DNA of 52,004 nt, from assembly GCF_001580915.1 (NCBI RefSeq), contig NZ_LHZQ01000203.1, positions 1 to 52,004 on the forward strand, given 5' to 3'. Position 1 is the first letter of the stretch, and every line of letters starts with the position of its first letter. The DNA is from Acetobacter tropicalis. Its GTDB lineage: Bacteria; Pseudomonadota; Alphaproteobacteria; Acetobacterales; Acetobacteraceae. Positions 33,971-42,643 of this stretch are shown here, one piece after another. The translations under genes were made by a program, and so were the position numbers. The notes beneath the pieces were generated by a model. The model was not told where the DNA came from. It did not search any database and was given only the letters and a program-made list of their open reading frames with translations.

Positions 33971-34723
33971 ATGACCACCATTACTCTCGCCCATCCTGAT
34001 AGCACCATCCATGAGGCGACAGCGGCGGCAATCATCCGGGTTCTTGAAGCGAACGACGTTGAACCAGAAATTGTTGTCGGCCCTAAAGCAGCCCTTGGGC
34101 AAATGCTGAGTAACGGAGAGGTCGATCTCTATATTTCCGCTTGGCTGCCCGAACTGGATTCAGATCTTCTCACATCAGGCGTAACGCCGCTTGGGCACCT
34201 GTTCAACCCAGGTGCATATTGTTGCATCTCTCAGGAAGATGCGTCTGTCACATCGCTGACGGATGTTGCCCAGACCACTCAGAATGAGTTGTCACGGACC
34301 ATTATTACACCAGCATCCCTGCAACAGCAGGTTGAGCACATGCTCGCCACCTACGCTTTGGCTGATGCAGGCTTTATTCTGGAAGTTATGGAAGATGAAC
34401 AGGCGTTGGCCTCTCTTTCCCATAAGCTTGGAACGCAAGAACGCATCCTTATGCCTCTGACCCAGCCTTGCTTTTTATTCCATCAAGGCGGCTTCCGTAT
34501 CCTGACGGACCCCAAAGGCGGAATGGGAAAAGAAATGGATGCGCGCATGTTGCTTCGTCCTGGCCTAGCAGAGGAACTTGACCGAGATCTGATGGACGAG
34601 CTGGATGAACTGATGCTGAGCACAAAAGTGATTAGCGCGATGGATTACGCCATGCGTACTGAAGGGTTAACAGCCGACGAAGCAGCGGAATCCTGGCAAC
34701 GAGGCAAACTGCTTCCACGCTGA
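33971..34723 (+). CDS. OpuAC-type substrate-binding domain protein without a signal peptide
   Basis: The 250 residues resemble the glycine betaine/choline-binding domain of OpuA/ProU ABC transporters: TITLAHPDSTIHEATAAAIIRVLEAND, a GPKAALGQMLSNGEVDLYISAWLPE segment, PGAYCCIS and a C-terminal helical part. Unlike transporter binding proteins it starts straight at the first strand, with no signal peptide or lipobox, so it should be cytoplasmic. The ATG at 33971 has GGAAG 5 bases upstream; an open frame to 33815 has no such support. No permease or ATPase is adjacent. The methyltransferase gene starts 11 bases after the stop, suggesting a joint function, perhaps ligand sensing or chaperoning. Confidence 0.75.
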   Translation: MTTITLAHPDSTIHEATAAAIIRVLEANDVEPEIVVGPKAALGQMLSNGEVDLYISAWLPELDSDLLTSGVTPLGHLFNPGAYCCISQEDASVTSLTDVAQTTQNELSRTIITPASLQQQVEHMLATYALADAGFILEVMEDEQALASLSHKLGTQERILMPLTQPCFLFHQGGFRILTDPKGGMGKEMDARMLLRPGLAEELDRDLMDELDELMLSTKVISAMDYAMRTEGLTADEAAESWQRGKLLPR

Positions 34724-34734
34724 AGGGAGCTGTT

Positions 34735-35994
34735 ATGACCATGCCATCGGACACCGATACGCGGGATACGGAACTTGCGGCTCAGTATGAAGCTTATCCT
34801 TATCCTGAACGGAACGCGCAAGACGAGACAAAACGCCTGCTTATTGGCAGCCCAAGCCATCTTCGCGAAATAGATTACTGGGTATTTGGGGCCCGTAGAT
34901 CCCGCAGCAAGCCGCTACGGGCGCTTGTGGCCGGGTGCGGAACAGGCGATGGCGCCATCATGCTTGCCACTCAGATGGCACGCTCCAACCGGCCCGGAGA
35001 AGTGGTCTGTATCGACCGCTCCCATCATGCTCTTTCTATTGCTCAAGCTCGCGCAACTACCCGCGAACTGGATAATATCCGCTTTATTCAAGCCTCTCTG
35101 ACTGACTTGAAAAGTCTAGAGCTCGGCTTGTTCGATTATATCGATTGTTGCGGTGTGCTCCATCATCTGCCTGACCCGGCAGCAACCCTGAAAAGCCTTG
35201 TGCATTTGCTCGCACCGCAGGGAGGAATGGGCCTCATGGTCTATGCTCCTTACGGTCGCACTGGAGTTTACATGCTACAGGATGCTCTTGAGCAGTTAGC
35301 GCCACATACAGAGCCACCAGCAGCACGGCTGGATACAGCCAAACGAGTGATGCGCTCTCTTCCTGCTACAGCATGGCTTCGCCATAATGGTAATTTTGGA
35401 GACCATCTGAGCGGGGGAGATGCAGGGCTGTATGATCTTTTGCTTAATCCGAGAGATCGTTCATACACCATTGACGCATTCCTGGACCTATTGAGCGAAG
35501 CGGGACTTGACGCATCCTGCCTTATGGAGCCCGCACGGTATGATCCAACGCTGTTTCTACCCGACCCTCGCCTCAGAAAGCGCCTCGGCACATTAAGCGG
35601 GCGCGAAAAAGCCATTGTTGCGGAGGCTTTGACTGGCAATATGGCAACGCATGTTGCATACGTTGTTCGACAGGGAGAGCGTATTACCCCCCCAGACTAT
35701 AATGATTTCGATGCCATTCCACTCATGCGGGAGATCCCGGGCATTGAACTTGCAAAACAGATGCTGGCGGATCACACGCTACCCTTTACCTTTGGCACAT
35801 TGGCTGTCCCCATACCCCTTCCTCCGCAAACACGAGGTCTTTTGCCCCTTATTGATGGGCAGCGAACAGTGGGAGATCTGGCGGAAATTCTAAGCACCCG
35901 CGGCGTAACGGAAGATAAATTCAGAAAAATCTGGAATGAAATCTTTCCAACACTTGAAAGCCTCAACCGAGTGCTACTACAATCTCCCGCGTGA
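34735..35994 (+). CDS. Class I SAM-dependent methyltransferase
   Basis: The 419-residue protein starts AAQYEAYPYPERNAQDETKRL, a lead-in seen in a distinct group of bacterial methyltransferases. The Rossmann fold (about 60-200) has motif I VAGCGTGDG, an acidic residue ending strand 2 (VVCIDRS) and CCGVLHHLPDP as motif post-II. A C-terminal region of about 200 residues of unclear fold follows; its last 60 residues look like a small helical domain. The substrate is unknown. An AGGGAG site precedes the ATG. Its stop overlaps the DUF218 gene start as GTGA. Confidence 0.85.
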   Translation: MTMPSDTDTRDTELAAQYEAYPYPERNAQDETKRLLIGSPSHLREIDYWVFGARRSRSKPLRALVAGCGTGDGAIMLATQMARSNRPGEVVCIDRSHHALSIAQARATTRELDNIRFIQASLTDLKSLELGLFDYIDCCGVLHHLPDPAATLKSLVHLLAPQGGMGLMVYAPYGRTGVYMLQDALEQLAPHTEPPAARLDTAKRVMRSLPATAWLRHNGNFGDHLSGGDAGLYDLLLNPRDRSYTIDAFLDLLSEAGLDASCLMEPARYDPTLFLPDPRLRKRLGTLSGREKAIVAEALTGNMATHVAYVVRQGERITPPDYNDFDAIPLMREIPGIELAKQMLADHTLPFTFGTLAVPIPLPPQTRGLLPLIDGQRTVGDLAEILSTRGVTEDKFRKIWNEIFPTLESLNRVLLQSPA

Positions 35995-36560
35995 AACAGA
36001 AGACCATTTCAGACGGCATATGTCGTGATGCTGCTTCTACTTCCACAAAAACAGCGCCTGTTCCTATTATCATTTTTGGAGCGGCGCTGAAAAAAGATGG
36101 CTCTCCGACACCCGCGTTACGGGATCGGGTCAAAGCAGCTCTGGCATTTGGCAGACATCATAAAAATGTTCTTTATATTCCTACAGGAAATGTTCCCCAG
36201 AAAGGGGTGACAGAGGCGGAAGTCATGGCCTGCCTCCTTCTCAAAGAAGGCGTATCAGCCACCGAGATCGTGGTTGAAAAAACGGCGACAGACACTTTTG
36301 ACTCTATAGTAGCCTGTACAAAGATATTAAAAAAACAAAGCCTTAGTAACACCAGAATTGCCTTAGCCACTAGTCCGTATCACATGCCGCGCTGCATGTT
36401 GTTAATGCGACTAGCAGGCTGGAAGGTGCATCAGGTTCCGTTTCCTTACAAAAATCTAGCGCGGACGAACCTGTTCCACAAAATCCTGATCATCGGTCAC
36501 GAAATCCTTGCGAGTGGATGGGATGCGTTGCTCGTTCTGGCTTGGCGTATTGTGCGCTAG
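35991..36560 (+). CDS. DUF218/YdcF-ElyC-SanA-family protein
   Basis: The 189 residues carry the DUF218 pattern: PIIIFGAALKKDGSPTPALRDRVKAAL, YIPTGN, TEAEVMACLLLKEGV, VEKTATDTFDSIVACTKIL and LATSPYHMPRCMLLM. Family members such as SanA and ElyC affect envelope integrity or peptidoglycan; YdcF binds SAM in vitro, which is of interest beside a methyltransferase. No signal peptide is seen, though a hydrophobic C-terminal segment could touch the membrane. Translation starts at GTG 35991 inside the methyltransferase stop. Confidence 0.82.
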   Translation: MKQKTISDGICRDAASTSTKTAPVPIIIFGAALKKDGSPTPALRDRVKAALAFGRHHKNVLYIPTGNVPQKGVTEAEVMACLLLKEGVSATEIVVEKTATDTFDSIVACTKILKKQSLSNTRIALATSPYHMPRCMLLMRLAGWKVHQVPFPYKNLARTNLFHKILIIGHEILASGWDALLVLAWRIVR

Positions 36561-36763
36561 AAAGCGGCGTCGTATCCTCCGCGCCACATCCGCGAGGATT
36601 TTATCCGAAGAGCACGGCAGGAGGCTCACTGCAGCCAGCCCGGCATTTCCAAAGAAGCGATCAACCAGACCGCTTTTGCATTTTCGGTTCATCCTCATTT
36701 AACCGTCTACCACGGTTATTTTGCCCATATGGGGCCAAGTAACCTTTAGAAACAGTAGGTAAA

Positions 36764-37708
36764 ATGGCCGTTTACGCTTTTGTTTTTCCAGGGCAGGGCA
36801 GTCAGTCCGTGGGCATGGGGTCTGAACTGGCCCAGGCCTTCCCTGCAGCCCGTGCCGTATTCGAAGAAGTAGATGAAGCGCTCGGGGAGCGTCTTTCCAA
36901 GACGATTTTCGAGGGCCCCACTGAGGCCCTAACCAGCACGGAGAATACTCAACCCGCCCTTATGGCTGTTTCCATGGCTGTAATGCGCGTTCTGGAAACC
37001 GAAGGTGGCCTAGACCTTGCAAGCAAAGTTACGCTTCTAGCTGGTCATTCTCTAGGAGAATACGCTGCCTTGGCCGCTGGGCGTGCTTTCAGCATTTCGG
37101 ATGCTGCACGTCTTCTACGGCTTCGCGGGCAAGCCATGCAAAAGGCCGTTCCCGCTGGGCAGGGGGGCATGGCTGCCATTATTGGCGGCACTTTGGCACA
37201 AATACAGGAAATCTGCGCTAGAGCCGGAGAAGGAAGCATTCTGGAAATTGCCAATGATAACGGCGGAGGCCAGATCGTTATTTCCGGCTCCATGGACGCA
37301 ATTGATAAAGCAGTGGCCCTTGCAAAGGACATGAAGATCAAACGCGCACTGAAGCTTCCCGTATCGGCCCCGTTCCATTGCTCCCTGATGCAGCCAGCAG
37401 AGGATGTGATGGCTGAAGCACTGGCAAAGGCTGATATCGCAGCTCCTATTGTGCCGGTGATTGCGAACGTAACAGCTGAAAGAGAAACCGACGCAGATGC
37501 GATTCGGAGCAATCTGACAAAACAGGTAACTGGCCGCGTCCGTTGGCGTGAAAGCGTTGAAGCTATGAGTAGCGCAGGAATTGATACGTTTGTGGAAATT
37601 GGCGCAGGAAAAGTTTTATCCGGCTTGATCCGTCGCATTGATCCGGAAGTGAGCACCCTTTCTGTCGGCACGCCAGCCGATATCGAATCCCTCCTTAAAT
37701 CCTTTTAA
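36764..37708 (+). CDS. fabD: Malonyl-CoA:ACP transacylase
   Basis: FabD loads malonate from CoA onto acyl carrier protein. The 314 residues have FPGQGSQSVGMG at the N-terminus, the nucleophile Ser in GHSLGEYAALAAG near residue 95, and the catalytic His in PFHCSLM near 205. It opens the fatty acid cluster fabD-fabG-acpP-fabF. The 200 bases before it hold a CCCATATGGG palindrome (36724-36733) flanked by GGTTA and TAACC, but no clear promoter. Confidence 0.96.
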   Translation: MAVYAFVFPGQGSQSVGMGSELAQAFPAARAVFEEVDEALGERLSKTIFEGPTEALTSTENTQPALMAVSMAVMRVLETEGGLDLASKVTLLAGHSLGEYAALAAGRAFSISDAARLLRLRGQAMQKAVPAGQGGMAAIIGGTLAQIQEICARAGEGSILEIANDNGGGQIVISGSMDAIDKAVALAKDMKIKRALKLPVSAPFHCSLMQPAEDVMAEALAKADIAAPIVPVIANVTAERETDADAIRSNLTKQVTGRVRWRESVEAMSSAGIDTFVEIGAGKVLSGLIRRIDPEVSTLSVGTPADIESLLKSF

Positions 37709-37727
37709 AACAACCAGGTATAATTTC

Positions 37728-38471
37728 ATGTTCAAACTTGATGGCAAGGTGGCTCTGGTAACAGGAGCTTCTGGCGGGATCGGGGGCGCGATTGCGGCCA
37801 CTTTGCACGCCCAAGGCGCCACTGTGGTGCTCTCCGGCACACGTGAAGACGCCTTGAAAGCACAGGCTGAAAAGCTGGGTGGTGAACGCGTGCACTATGT
37901 GACTGCAAACCTGTCTGATCCAGCAGAAGCCGATGCGTTAATTGGCAAAGCTGAAGAAAAAGCGGGCAAACCTGTTGATATTCTTGTCAATAATGCGGGC
38001 CTTACGCGGGATATGCTCGCATTACGCATGAAAGACGAAGATTGGGATCAGGTCCTGAATGTGGACCTTTCCTCACCGTTTCGACTGTGCCGTGCTGCCC
38101 TGAAAGGCATGTTGCGCCGACGTTCAGGCCGAATTGTGAACATTGCCTCCGTAGTGGGAGCAACCGGCAATGCGGGGCAAGCAAACTATTCTGCGGCCAA
38201 AGCTGGCATGGTGGGGATGAGCAAATCCCTTGCGCAGGAAGTTGGCTCCCGCGGCGTTACGGTAAACGTGGTCGCTCCGGGCTTCATTGTCACCCCCATG
38301 ACAGACGTCTTGCCGGATGCCCAGAAGGAAAAGCTGCAGAGCCAGATTCCGCTTGGTCGGCTTGGTAAACCGGAAGACATTGCCGCAGCTGTACTTTATT
38401 TGTGCTCGGATGAAGCTGGATGGGTTACAGGAGCGACCCTGCATGTTAATGGTGGCATGGCTATGATCTGA
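37728..38471 (+). CDS. fabG: 3-oxoacyl-ACP reductase
   Basis: FabG reduces 3-ketoacyl-ACP with NADPH in fatty acid elongation. The 247-residue short-chain dehydrogenase has the nucleotide motif TGASGGIG, NNAG, the catalytic YSAAK with Ser upstream, and a C-terminal VTGATLHVNGGMAMI typical of FabG. It lies 19 bases after fabD. Confidence 0.96.
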   Translation: MFKLDGKVALVTGASGGIGGAIAATLHAQGATVVLSGTREDALKAQAEKLGGERVHYVTANLSDPAEADALIGKAEEKAGKPVDILVNNAGLTRDMLALRMKDEDWDQVLNVDLSSPFRLCRAALKGMLRRRSGRIVNIASVVGATGNAGQANYSAAKAGMVGMSKSLAQEVGSRGVTVNVVAPGFIVTPMTDVLPDAQKEKLQSQIPLGRLGKPEDIAAAVLYLCSDEAGWVTGATLHVNGGMAMI

Positions 38472-38633
38472 AGGCTAGCTGCACGGATAACGCATAACAG
38501 GTGGTGCAAAACGTTTTCAGATGTGGCAGACAGTTTCCGTAATTGGTGCTGGCCAGTCCATCTGGAAGAGCCTTCGTACGGTTCATCTTGGCTTGAACCA
38601 AAGAAACGTGCTATGCGCCCGCAGCCTTGTTTT

Positions 38634-38661
38634 CTGGATTGAAGTTCTTCGCTTCATCCAG
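38634..38661 (+). repeat. Hairpin in the fabG-acpP gap
   Basis: The 271-base gap between fabG and acpP holds no supported gene. CTGGAT-T-GAAG (38634-38644) pairs with CTTC-ATCCAG (38652-38661) with one bulged T and a 7-base loop. It has no T-run. It may be part of a long acpP leader or protect the fabG 3' end. Confidence 0.45.
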
Positions 38662-38742
38662 ATGCACAACAGGGAAGCTGGCAAATTAAGCGCCTAGACA
38701 ACTTGCCCCTTTTTCTCATGGGCATATAGGAAGCAGAGACAG

Positions 38743-38982
38743 ATGAGCGAAATCGCTGATAAGGTTAAGAAAATTGTGGTCGAGCATCTCGGCGTCGAGG
38801 AAAGCAAGGTCACGCCGGAAGCGTCGTTCATCGACGATCTGGGAGCAGACAGCCTTGATACCGTTGAACTCGTGATGGCTTTTGAAGAAGCTTTCAACGT
38901 TGAGATTCCGGAAGACGCTGCTGAAAAGATCGCCACTGTCAAAGACGCGATTGACTACATCGAAAAGCAGAAAGCGGCCTGA
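38743..38982 (+). CDS. acpP: Acyl carrier protein
   Basis: AcpP carries growing acyl chains on 4'-phosphopantetheine. The 79 residues are strongly acidic with the attachment serine Ser37 in [18 protein letters not shown]. The ATG at 38743 has an AGGAAG site about 10 bases upstream. Lipid A enzymes such as the LpxL-type acyltransferase encoded at 45 kb also use acyl-ACP. A hairpin follows 26 bases after the stop. Confidence 0.98.
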   Translation: MSEIADKVKKIVVEHLGVEESKVTPEASFIDDLGADSLDTVELVMAFEEAFNVEIPEDAAEKIATVKDAIDYIEKQKAA

Positions 38983-39008
38983 TCAGGCCTTTTTGCCAAG
39001 CAATATAA

Positions 39009-39031
39009 GGTCCCTCTTTCCGTGAGGGACC
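39009..39031 (+). promoter_or_regulatory. Hairpin between acpP and fabF, overlapping the first possible fabF start
   Basis: GGTCCCTC (39009-39016) and GAGGGACC (39024-39031) form a perfect 8-bp stem with a 7-base loop. The GTG at 39022 lies partly in the loop and partly in the 3' arm. No T-run follows. It could stabilise the acpP message or limit fabF translation. Confidence 0.6.
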
Positions 39032-40347
39032 AAACAGATTCAAGCGGGGAGCGGGCTGGTTTGTTGCAGTCGGCCGGAGCAAATTCGGGCCGGAGACGCG
39101 TTGTCGTCACCGGTATGGGCATGGTGGGGCCGCTTGGCCTCGGTGTCGAAAACGTATGGTCACGTCTGATTGCAGGCGAAAGCGGGATTGGCAGGATCAC
39201 GCATTTTGACCCTAGCGATCTTCCTGCACAGGTAGCAGGTCAGGTTCCGGAAGGACCGGCCGCCGAAGGGAAGCTCACGCTTTCTGAATGGATACCTGTC
39301 AAAGATCAGCGCAAGATGGACCGCTTCATTCATATGGGGCTGGTTGCTGCTACGGAAGCTGTGGAAGATTCCGGATGGAAACCACAGACTGAAGAAGAGA
39401 AATGCGCCACAGGCGTCATGATCGGATCGGGAATCGGTGGTCTTCAGACCATCTATGATGCCTCGATCACGGTGCATGAAGGTCGCGCCAAGCGTCTTTC
39501 TCCCTTTTTCATTCCGTCTGCCCTGATCAATCTGGTCTCCGGGCATGTCTCCATCAAATACGGATTTCAGGGGCCCAACCACTCTGTGGTGACAGCCTGT
39601 GCAACCGGTGTGCATGCCATTGGGGATGCAGCCCGTATCATCATGTTTGGCGATGCCGATGTGATGGTTGCAGGGGGAGCGGAAGCAACTGTCTGCCCAC
39701 TTGGCATTGCTGGTTTCTGTTCAGCCAGAGCCCTCTCTACCGGCTTTAATGAAACACCGGGCAAAGCCTCCCGCCCTTGGGACAAAGACCGTGATGGCTT
39801 TGTTATGGGGGAAGGGGCTGGTGTTGTGGTGCTTGAGGAATACGAGCACGCAAAAGCCCGTGGTGCCAAGATTTATGCCGAAATTGTCGGTTATGGCATG
39901 TCTGGCGATGCGTATCACATTACGGCTCCGGCTGAAGGCCATTACGGAGCCTACCGCGCGATGCGTTCTGCACTGAAAAGTGCTGGCGTTACCCCTGCGG
40001 ATATTGGCTATGTAAATGCCCATGGTACGTCCACAATGGCGGATGACCTTGAACTGGAAGCCGTTGAACGCCTGTTCGGCGATGATGCGCGCAAACTGGC
40101 CATGTCTTCCACCAAATCCGCCACAGGGCATCTGCTCGGTGCGGCAGGCGCTGTGGAAGCCATGTTCTGTATGCTTGCGATCCGGGATAATGTGGTTCCT
40201 CCTACATTGAACCTAGATAACCCGTCCCGCGAAAGTGTGATTGATCGCGTGGCGCATACAGCGCAGCAACGTCCGGTTAATATCGCTCTTTCAAACAGCT
40301 TTGGCTTTGGCGGTACTAACGCCAGTCTGGTTGTACGCGGCGTCTGA
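39022..40347 (+). CDS. fabF: 3-oxoacyl-ACP synthase II
   Basis: FabF condenses malonyl-ACP with acyl-ACP. The catalytic triad is visible: Cys in VVTACATG, His in NAHGTSTM and His in STKSATGHLLGAAG, with SNSFGFGGTNAS near the end. The longest frame from GTG 39022 gives 441 residues, about 20 more than usual. That GTG is buried in a hairpin, while TTG at 39061 has GGGGAG nine bases upstream and would give 428 residues. The start is therefore open. It follows acpP by 39 bases and precedes mltG. Confidence 0.94.
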   Translation: MRDQTDSSGERAGLLQSAGANSGRRRVVVTGMGMVGPLGLGVENVWSRLIAGESGIGRITHFDPSDLPAQVAGQVPEGPAAEGKLTLSEWIPVKDQRKMDRFIHMGLVAATEAVEDSGWKPQTEEEKCATGVMIGSGIGGLQTIYDASITVHEGRAKRLSPFFIPSALINLVSGHVSIKYGFQGPNHSVVTACATGVHAIGDAARIIMFGDADVMVAGGAEATVCPLGIAGFCSARALSTGFNETPGKASRPWDKDRDGFVMGEGAGVVVLEEYEHAKARGAKIYAEIVGYGMSGDAYHITAPAEGHYGAYRAMRSALKSAGVTPADIGYVNAHGTSTMADDLELEAVERLFGDDARKLAMSSTKSATGHLLGAAGAVEAMFCMLAIRDNVVPPTLNLDNPSRESVIDRVAHTAQQRPVNIALSNSFGFGGTNASLVVRGV

Positions 40348-40355
40348 GTTCGCTC

Positions 40356-40383
40356 TATTATTTCTTCGCAAGAAGGAATAATA
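40356..40383 (+). promoter_or_regulatory. Hairpin sequestering the likely mltG ribosome site
   Basis: TATTATT-T-CTTC (40356-40367) pairs with GAAG-G-AATAATA (40372-40383) over a GCAA loop, a 12-bp stem with one G-T pair. The only good Shine-Dalgarno-like bases before mltG (AAGGA, 40374-40378) lie in its 3' arm. It starts 8 bases after the fabF stop and no T-run follows, so it is not a normal terminator. Confidence 0.55.
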
Positions 40384-40390
40384 AGACGCC

Positions 40391-41383
40391 ATGCGTAAAC
40401 TTTTCTTTCTCCTGTTTCTTTTGCTTCTTGTTGGAGTAGGAGGAACAGGCATGAAAGCGTGGCAGGACTACCACGGGTCTGGCCAGCTTGCTCACGATAC
40501 CGATGTGGTTGTCCCACACGGCGACTATCAGAGCACCATTCATACTCTTCAGCATGCAGGCGTCCTTAAACAGGGATGGTGGACAGAACGCGTGGCCCGA
40601 AGCGCGATCTTTCTCACCAGACACGAGGGGCAACTCCATGCTGCCGAGCTGCACTTCCCTGCGTTTACATCAATGAAGCAGGCACTCTGGATTTTACGTC
40701 ATAGCAAGCCCGTTCTGCATAAACTGACCATCCCAGAAGGCTTGACTGCCCTTCAAATTCAAACGCTGGTTCAAGCAGCTCCTTTTCTGATCGGAGAAGC
40801 ACCTCTTCCGCAGGAAGGGAGTGTCCTGCCAGAAACGTACAGTTATCTTCGCAATAGTTCCCGTAGCGCCATTATAGACCGTGCGCGCGTTGCCATGACA
40901 TCTGTTGTTTCAAAACTATGGACTGATCGGCAGAAGATTGGAGAGATTACAACCCAGCAGGCTTTTATCACGCTGGCATCTCTTGTCGAGAAAGAAACAG
41001 CGATCCCGTCTGAACGCCCGTTGGTTGCAAGAGTCTTTATCAATCGCCTTGAAAACGGCATGAAATTACAAACAGATCCTACTGTGATTTATGCCCTTAC
41101 CAATGGCAATCCGCCATTGGGACGGCCTCTGACCCACACGGATCTGCAAACGCCCAGCCCCTATAATACGTATACCATTATGGGCCTTCCGCCGGGCCCC
41201 ATCTGTTCCCCCGGACTTTCATCCTTGCAGGCCGTTGCTCATCCAGCCACAGGCGACATGCTCTATTTCGTCGCGAATGGGGTAGGGGGGCATAATTTTG
41301 CGACAACCCTTGCCGAACATAATAAGAACGTATCCCTCTTTCGGCAGAAAAAAGAACAGTCAAATGCAGCGGTTCAACCTTAA
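40391..41383 (+). CDS. mltG: Endolytic murein transglycosylase MltG
   Basis: MltG cuts nascent glycan strands at the inner membrane and sets chain length. The 330 residues have one N-terminal membrane segment (about 3-21), a LysM-like part and the YceG domain. The catalytic glutamate is Glu200 in LASLVEKETA; RVFINRLENGMKLQTDPTVIYAL and SPYNTYTIMGLPPGPICSPG are family motifs. It follows fabF as in many bacteria. The ribosome site lies in a hairpin upstream. Confidence 0.95.
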   Translation: MRKLFFLLFLLLLVGVGGTGMKAWQDYHGSGQLAHDTDVVVPHGDYQSTIHTLQHAGVLKQGWWTERVARSAIFLTRHEGQLHAAELHFPAFTSMKQALWILRHSKPVLHKLTIPEGLTALQIQTLVQAAPFLIGEAPLPQEGSVLPETYSYLRNSSRSAIIDRARVAMTSVVSKLWTDRQKIGEITTQQAFITLASLVEKETAIPSERPLVARVFINRLENGMKLQTDPTVIYALTNGNPPLGRPLTHTDLQTPSPYNTYTIMGLPPGPICSPGLSSLQAVAHPATGDMLYFVANGVGGHNFATTLAEHNKNVSLFRQKKEQSNAAVQP

Positions 41384-41529
41384 AAGAGGGTTGGCCGCCT
41401 CTTAAAGAAATGGCTGACTGCTTTCGACGACGAAACGCACAAGAAAATCCTCATGCAAACAGTCGCGAAAAAAGGGAATAAAGCATCCTAAGATGCCAAA
41501 CAAACCAAACTAAAATGAATGCAACGGGG

Positions 41530-41566
41530 AAAAGAAGCCTTTGTATTCAAAGAAAAAAGGGCTTCT
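41530..41566 (-). terminator. Possible terminator for the SYLF-domain gene
   Basis: On the minus strand a 10-bp stem (outer AGAAGCC/GGCTTCT, 41533-41539 with 41560-41566) with a long loop is followed by TTT. A second inverted repeat, GAAGAAACG/CGTTTCTTC (41617-41625 and 41641-41649), stands closer to the SYLF stop. These two are all I see in the 297-base gap between mltG and the SYLF gene. Confidence 0.4.
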
Positions 41567-41680
41567 AGGCTCAGATTAAATGAGCTGTTTTTATATTTAC
41601 TCAACTTGAACAATACGAAGAAACGAAACCTATGCCGTTCCGTTTCTTCCAACCATCCCATTACAAGCCCATCAGGCTTC

Positions 41681-42544
41681 TCATTTTCCCGCCTTAAGTG
41701 GAGCAAGCGATTCATGCTGCACGGAGGCTGCACCTGAAGTCGCACCGCCCTGGTAGTTGGGCACCGTATCAACCTCATTTGTAGGTTGAAAAGCGGAAGT
41801 AGCTTGCGTTGTTTTGCCATTGGAGGAGGTCGGCGTGGCAGAAGACAACTTGCCATACCGGGTCAAAACACTGCGGAGTGGGTCTGCGCCAGAATTATTG
41901 ACGCGCATGGAAACCACAATATCCTCCGGCCCGACACTTTGACCGTAATATTTACGGTTGGCATCACTATTGACCGTCAATTTAGTGCCTCCCAGTGCTG
42001 CCCCAGCAAACAACCCCTGTGATTTCTGCGCCACCAGAATGTCGGTGTTCCTGGCTCCAGCATTTCCACGCTCCACGTTACTGCTCAGAGTTGCGAACGA
42101 AACACCCGCATTCGCACCAAACTGAAACTGACTATCCAGCAGAGCCTGCAACCCACGATCCGTCATAACAAAGAACATGGCCTGAGAATTCTGCACCCCT
42201 AACTGAAGCCCGAAAGAGGCGGTGCTAAGCGTATAAAACGCAGGGTCAGACCATGAGCCACGCGCATCCCTTGCCAAAAGAAGGCAGCCTCCTCCGGCAC
42301 CACCAAAGGCTATGGACATCCGGAAAATGGACGGACACACCATAACCGCACGCGCTTTAGCCAAATTGACCGCTACGACGCTTTGGCCTGTAGCACCCAC
42401 AAAAATATCCTGAACTGTGAGAGCAGCCTTATCCACCAATGTCTGAACTGTTTCAGCTGCGCGAGCCTGGACTGGCACACTGGTAAGAGCAATCATGCTC
42501 CCCAGAGCCAGAGAGAAAGACGTAAAACGATAAACGGACTGCAT
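41681..42544 (-). CDS. Secreted SYLF-domain (Ysc84-type) lipid-binding protein
   Basis: The 287 residues start with a signal peptide (MQSVYRFTSFSLALGSM..., cleavage near ARA, about residue 28). The SYLF domain (about 35-225) shows ARAVMVCPSIFRMSIAFGGAGGGCLLLARD, FYTLSTASFGLQLGVQNSQAMFFVMTDRGL and GLFAGAALGGTKL. In eukaryotes this domain binds phosphoinositides; bacterial members are periplasmic with unknown roles. A low-complexity Ser/Thr/Gln tail of about 55 residues ends the protein. The ATG at 42544 has GGAG 10 bases upstream, which favours it over ATGs at 42559 and 42571. Confidence 0.85.
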   Translation of the reverse strand: MQSVYRFTSFSLALGSMIALTSVPVQARAAETVQTLVDKAALTVQDIFVGATGQSVVAVNLAKARAVMVCPSIFRMSIAFGGAGGGCLLLARDARGSWSDPAFYTLSTASFGLQLGVQNSQAMFFVMTDRGLQALLDSQFQFGANAGVSFATLSSNVERGNAGARNTDILVAQKSQGLFAGAALGGTKLTVNSDANRKYYGQSVGPEDIVVSMRVNNSGADPLRSVLTRYGKLSSATPTSSNGKTTQATSAFQPTNEVDTVPNYQGGATSGAASVQHESLAPLKAGK

Positions 42545-42643
42545 ACGGGTGGTCTCCATTATGGGCCGCAACCATGGGTCATAACAAAAGCAGGATTTTA
42601 TGGCGGCAGAATGGCCTGAAAAATGAACGTTCTCTCTGGGCTT

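Noticed and set aside
41384-41403. AAGAGG/CCTCTT inverted repeat as the mltG terminator
   Set aside because: The stem is only 6 bp and touches the stop codon, and no T-run follows.
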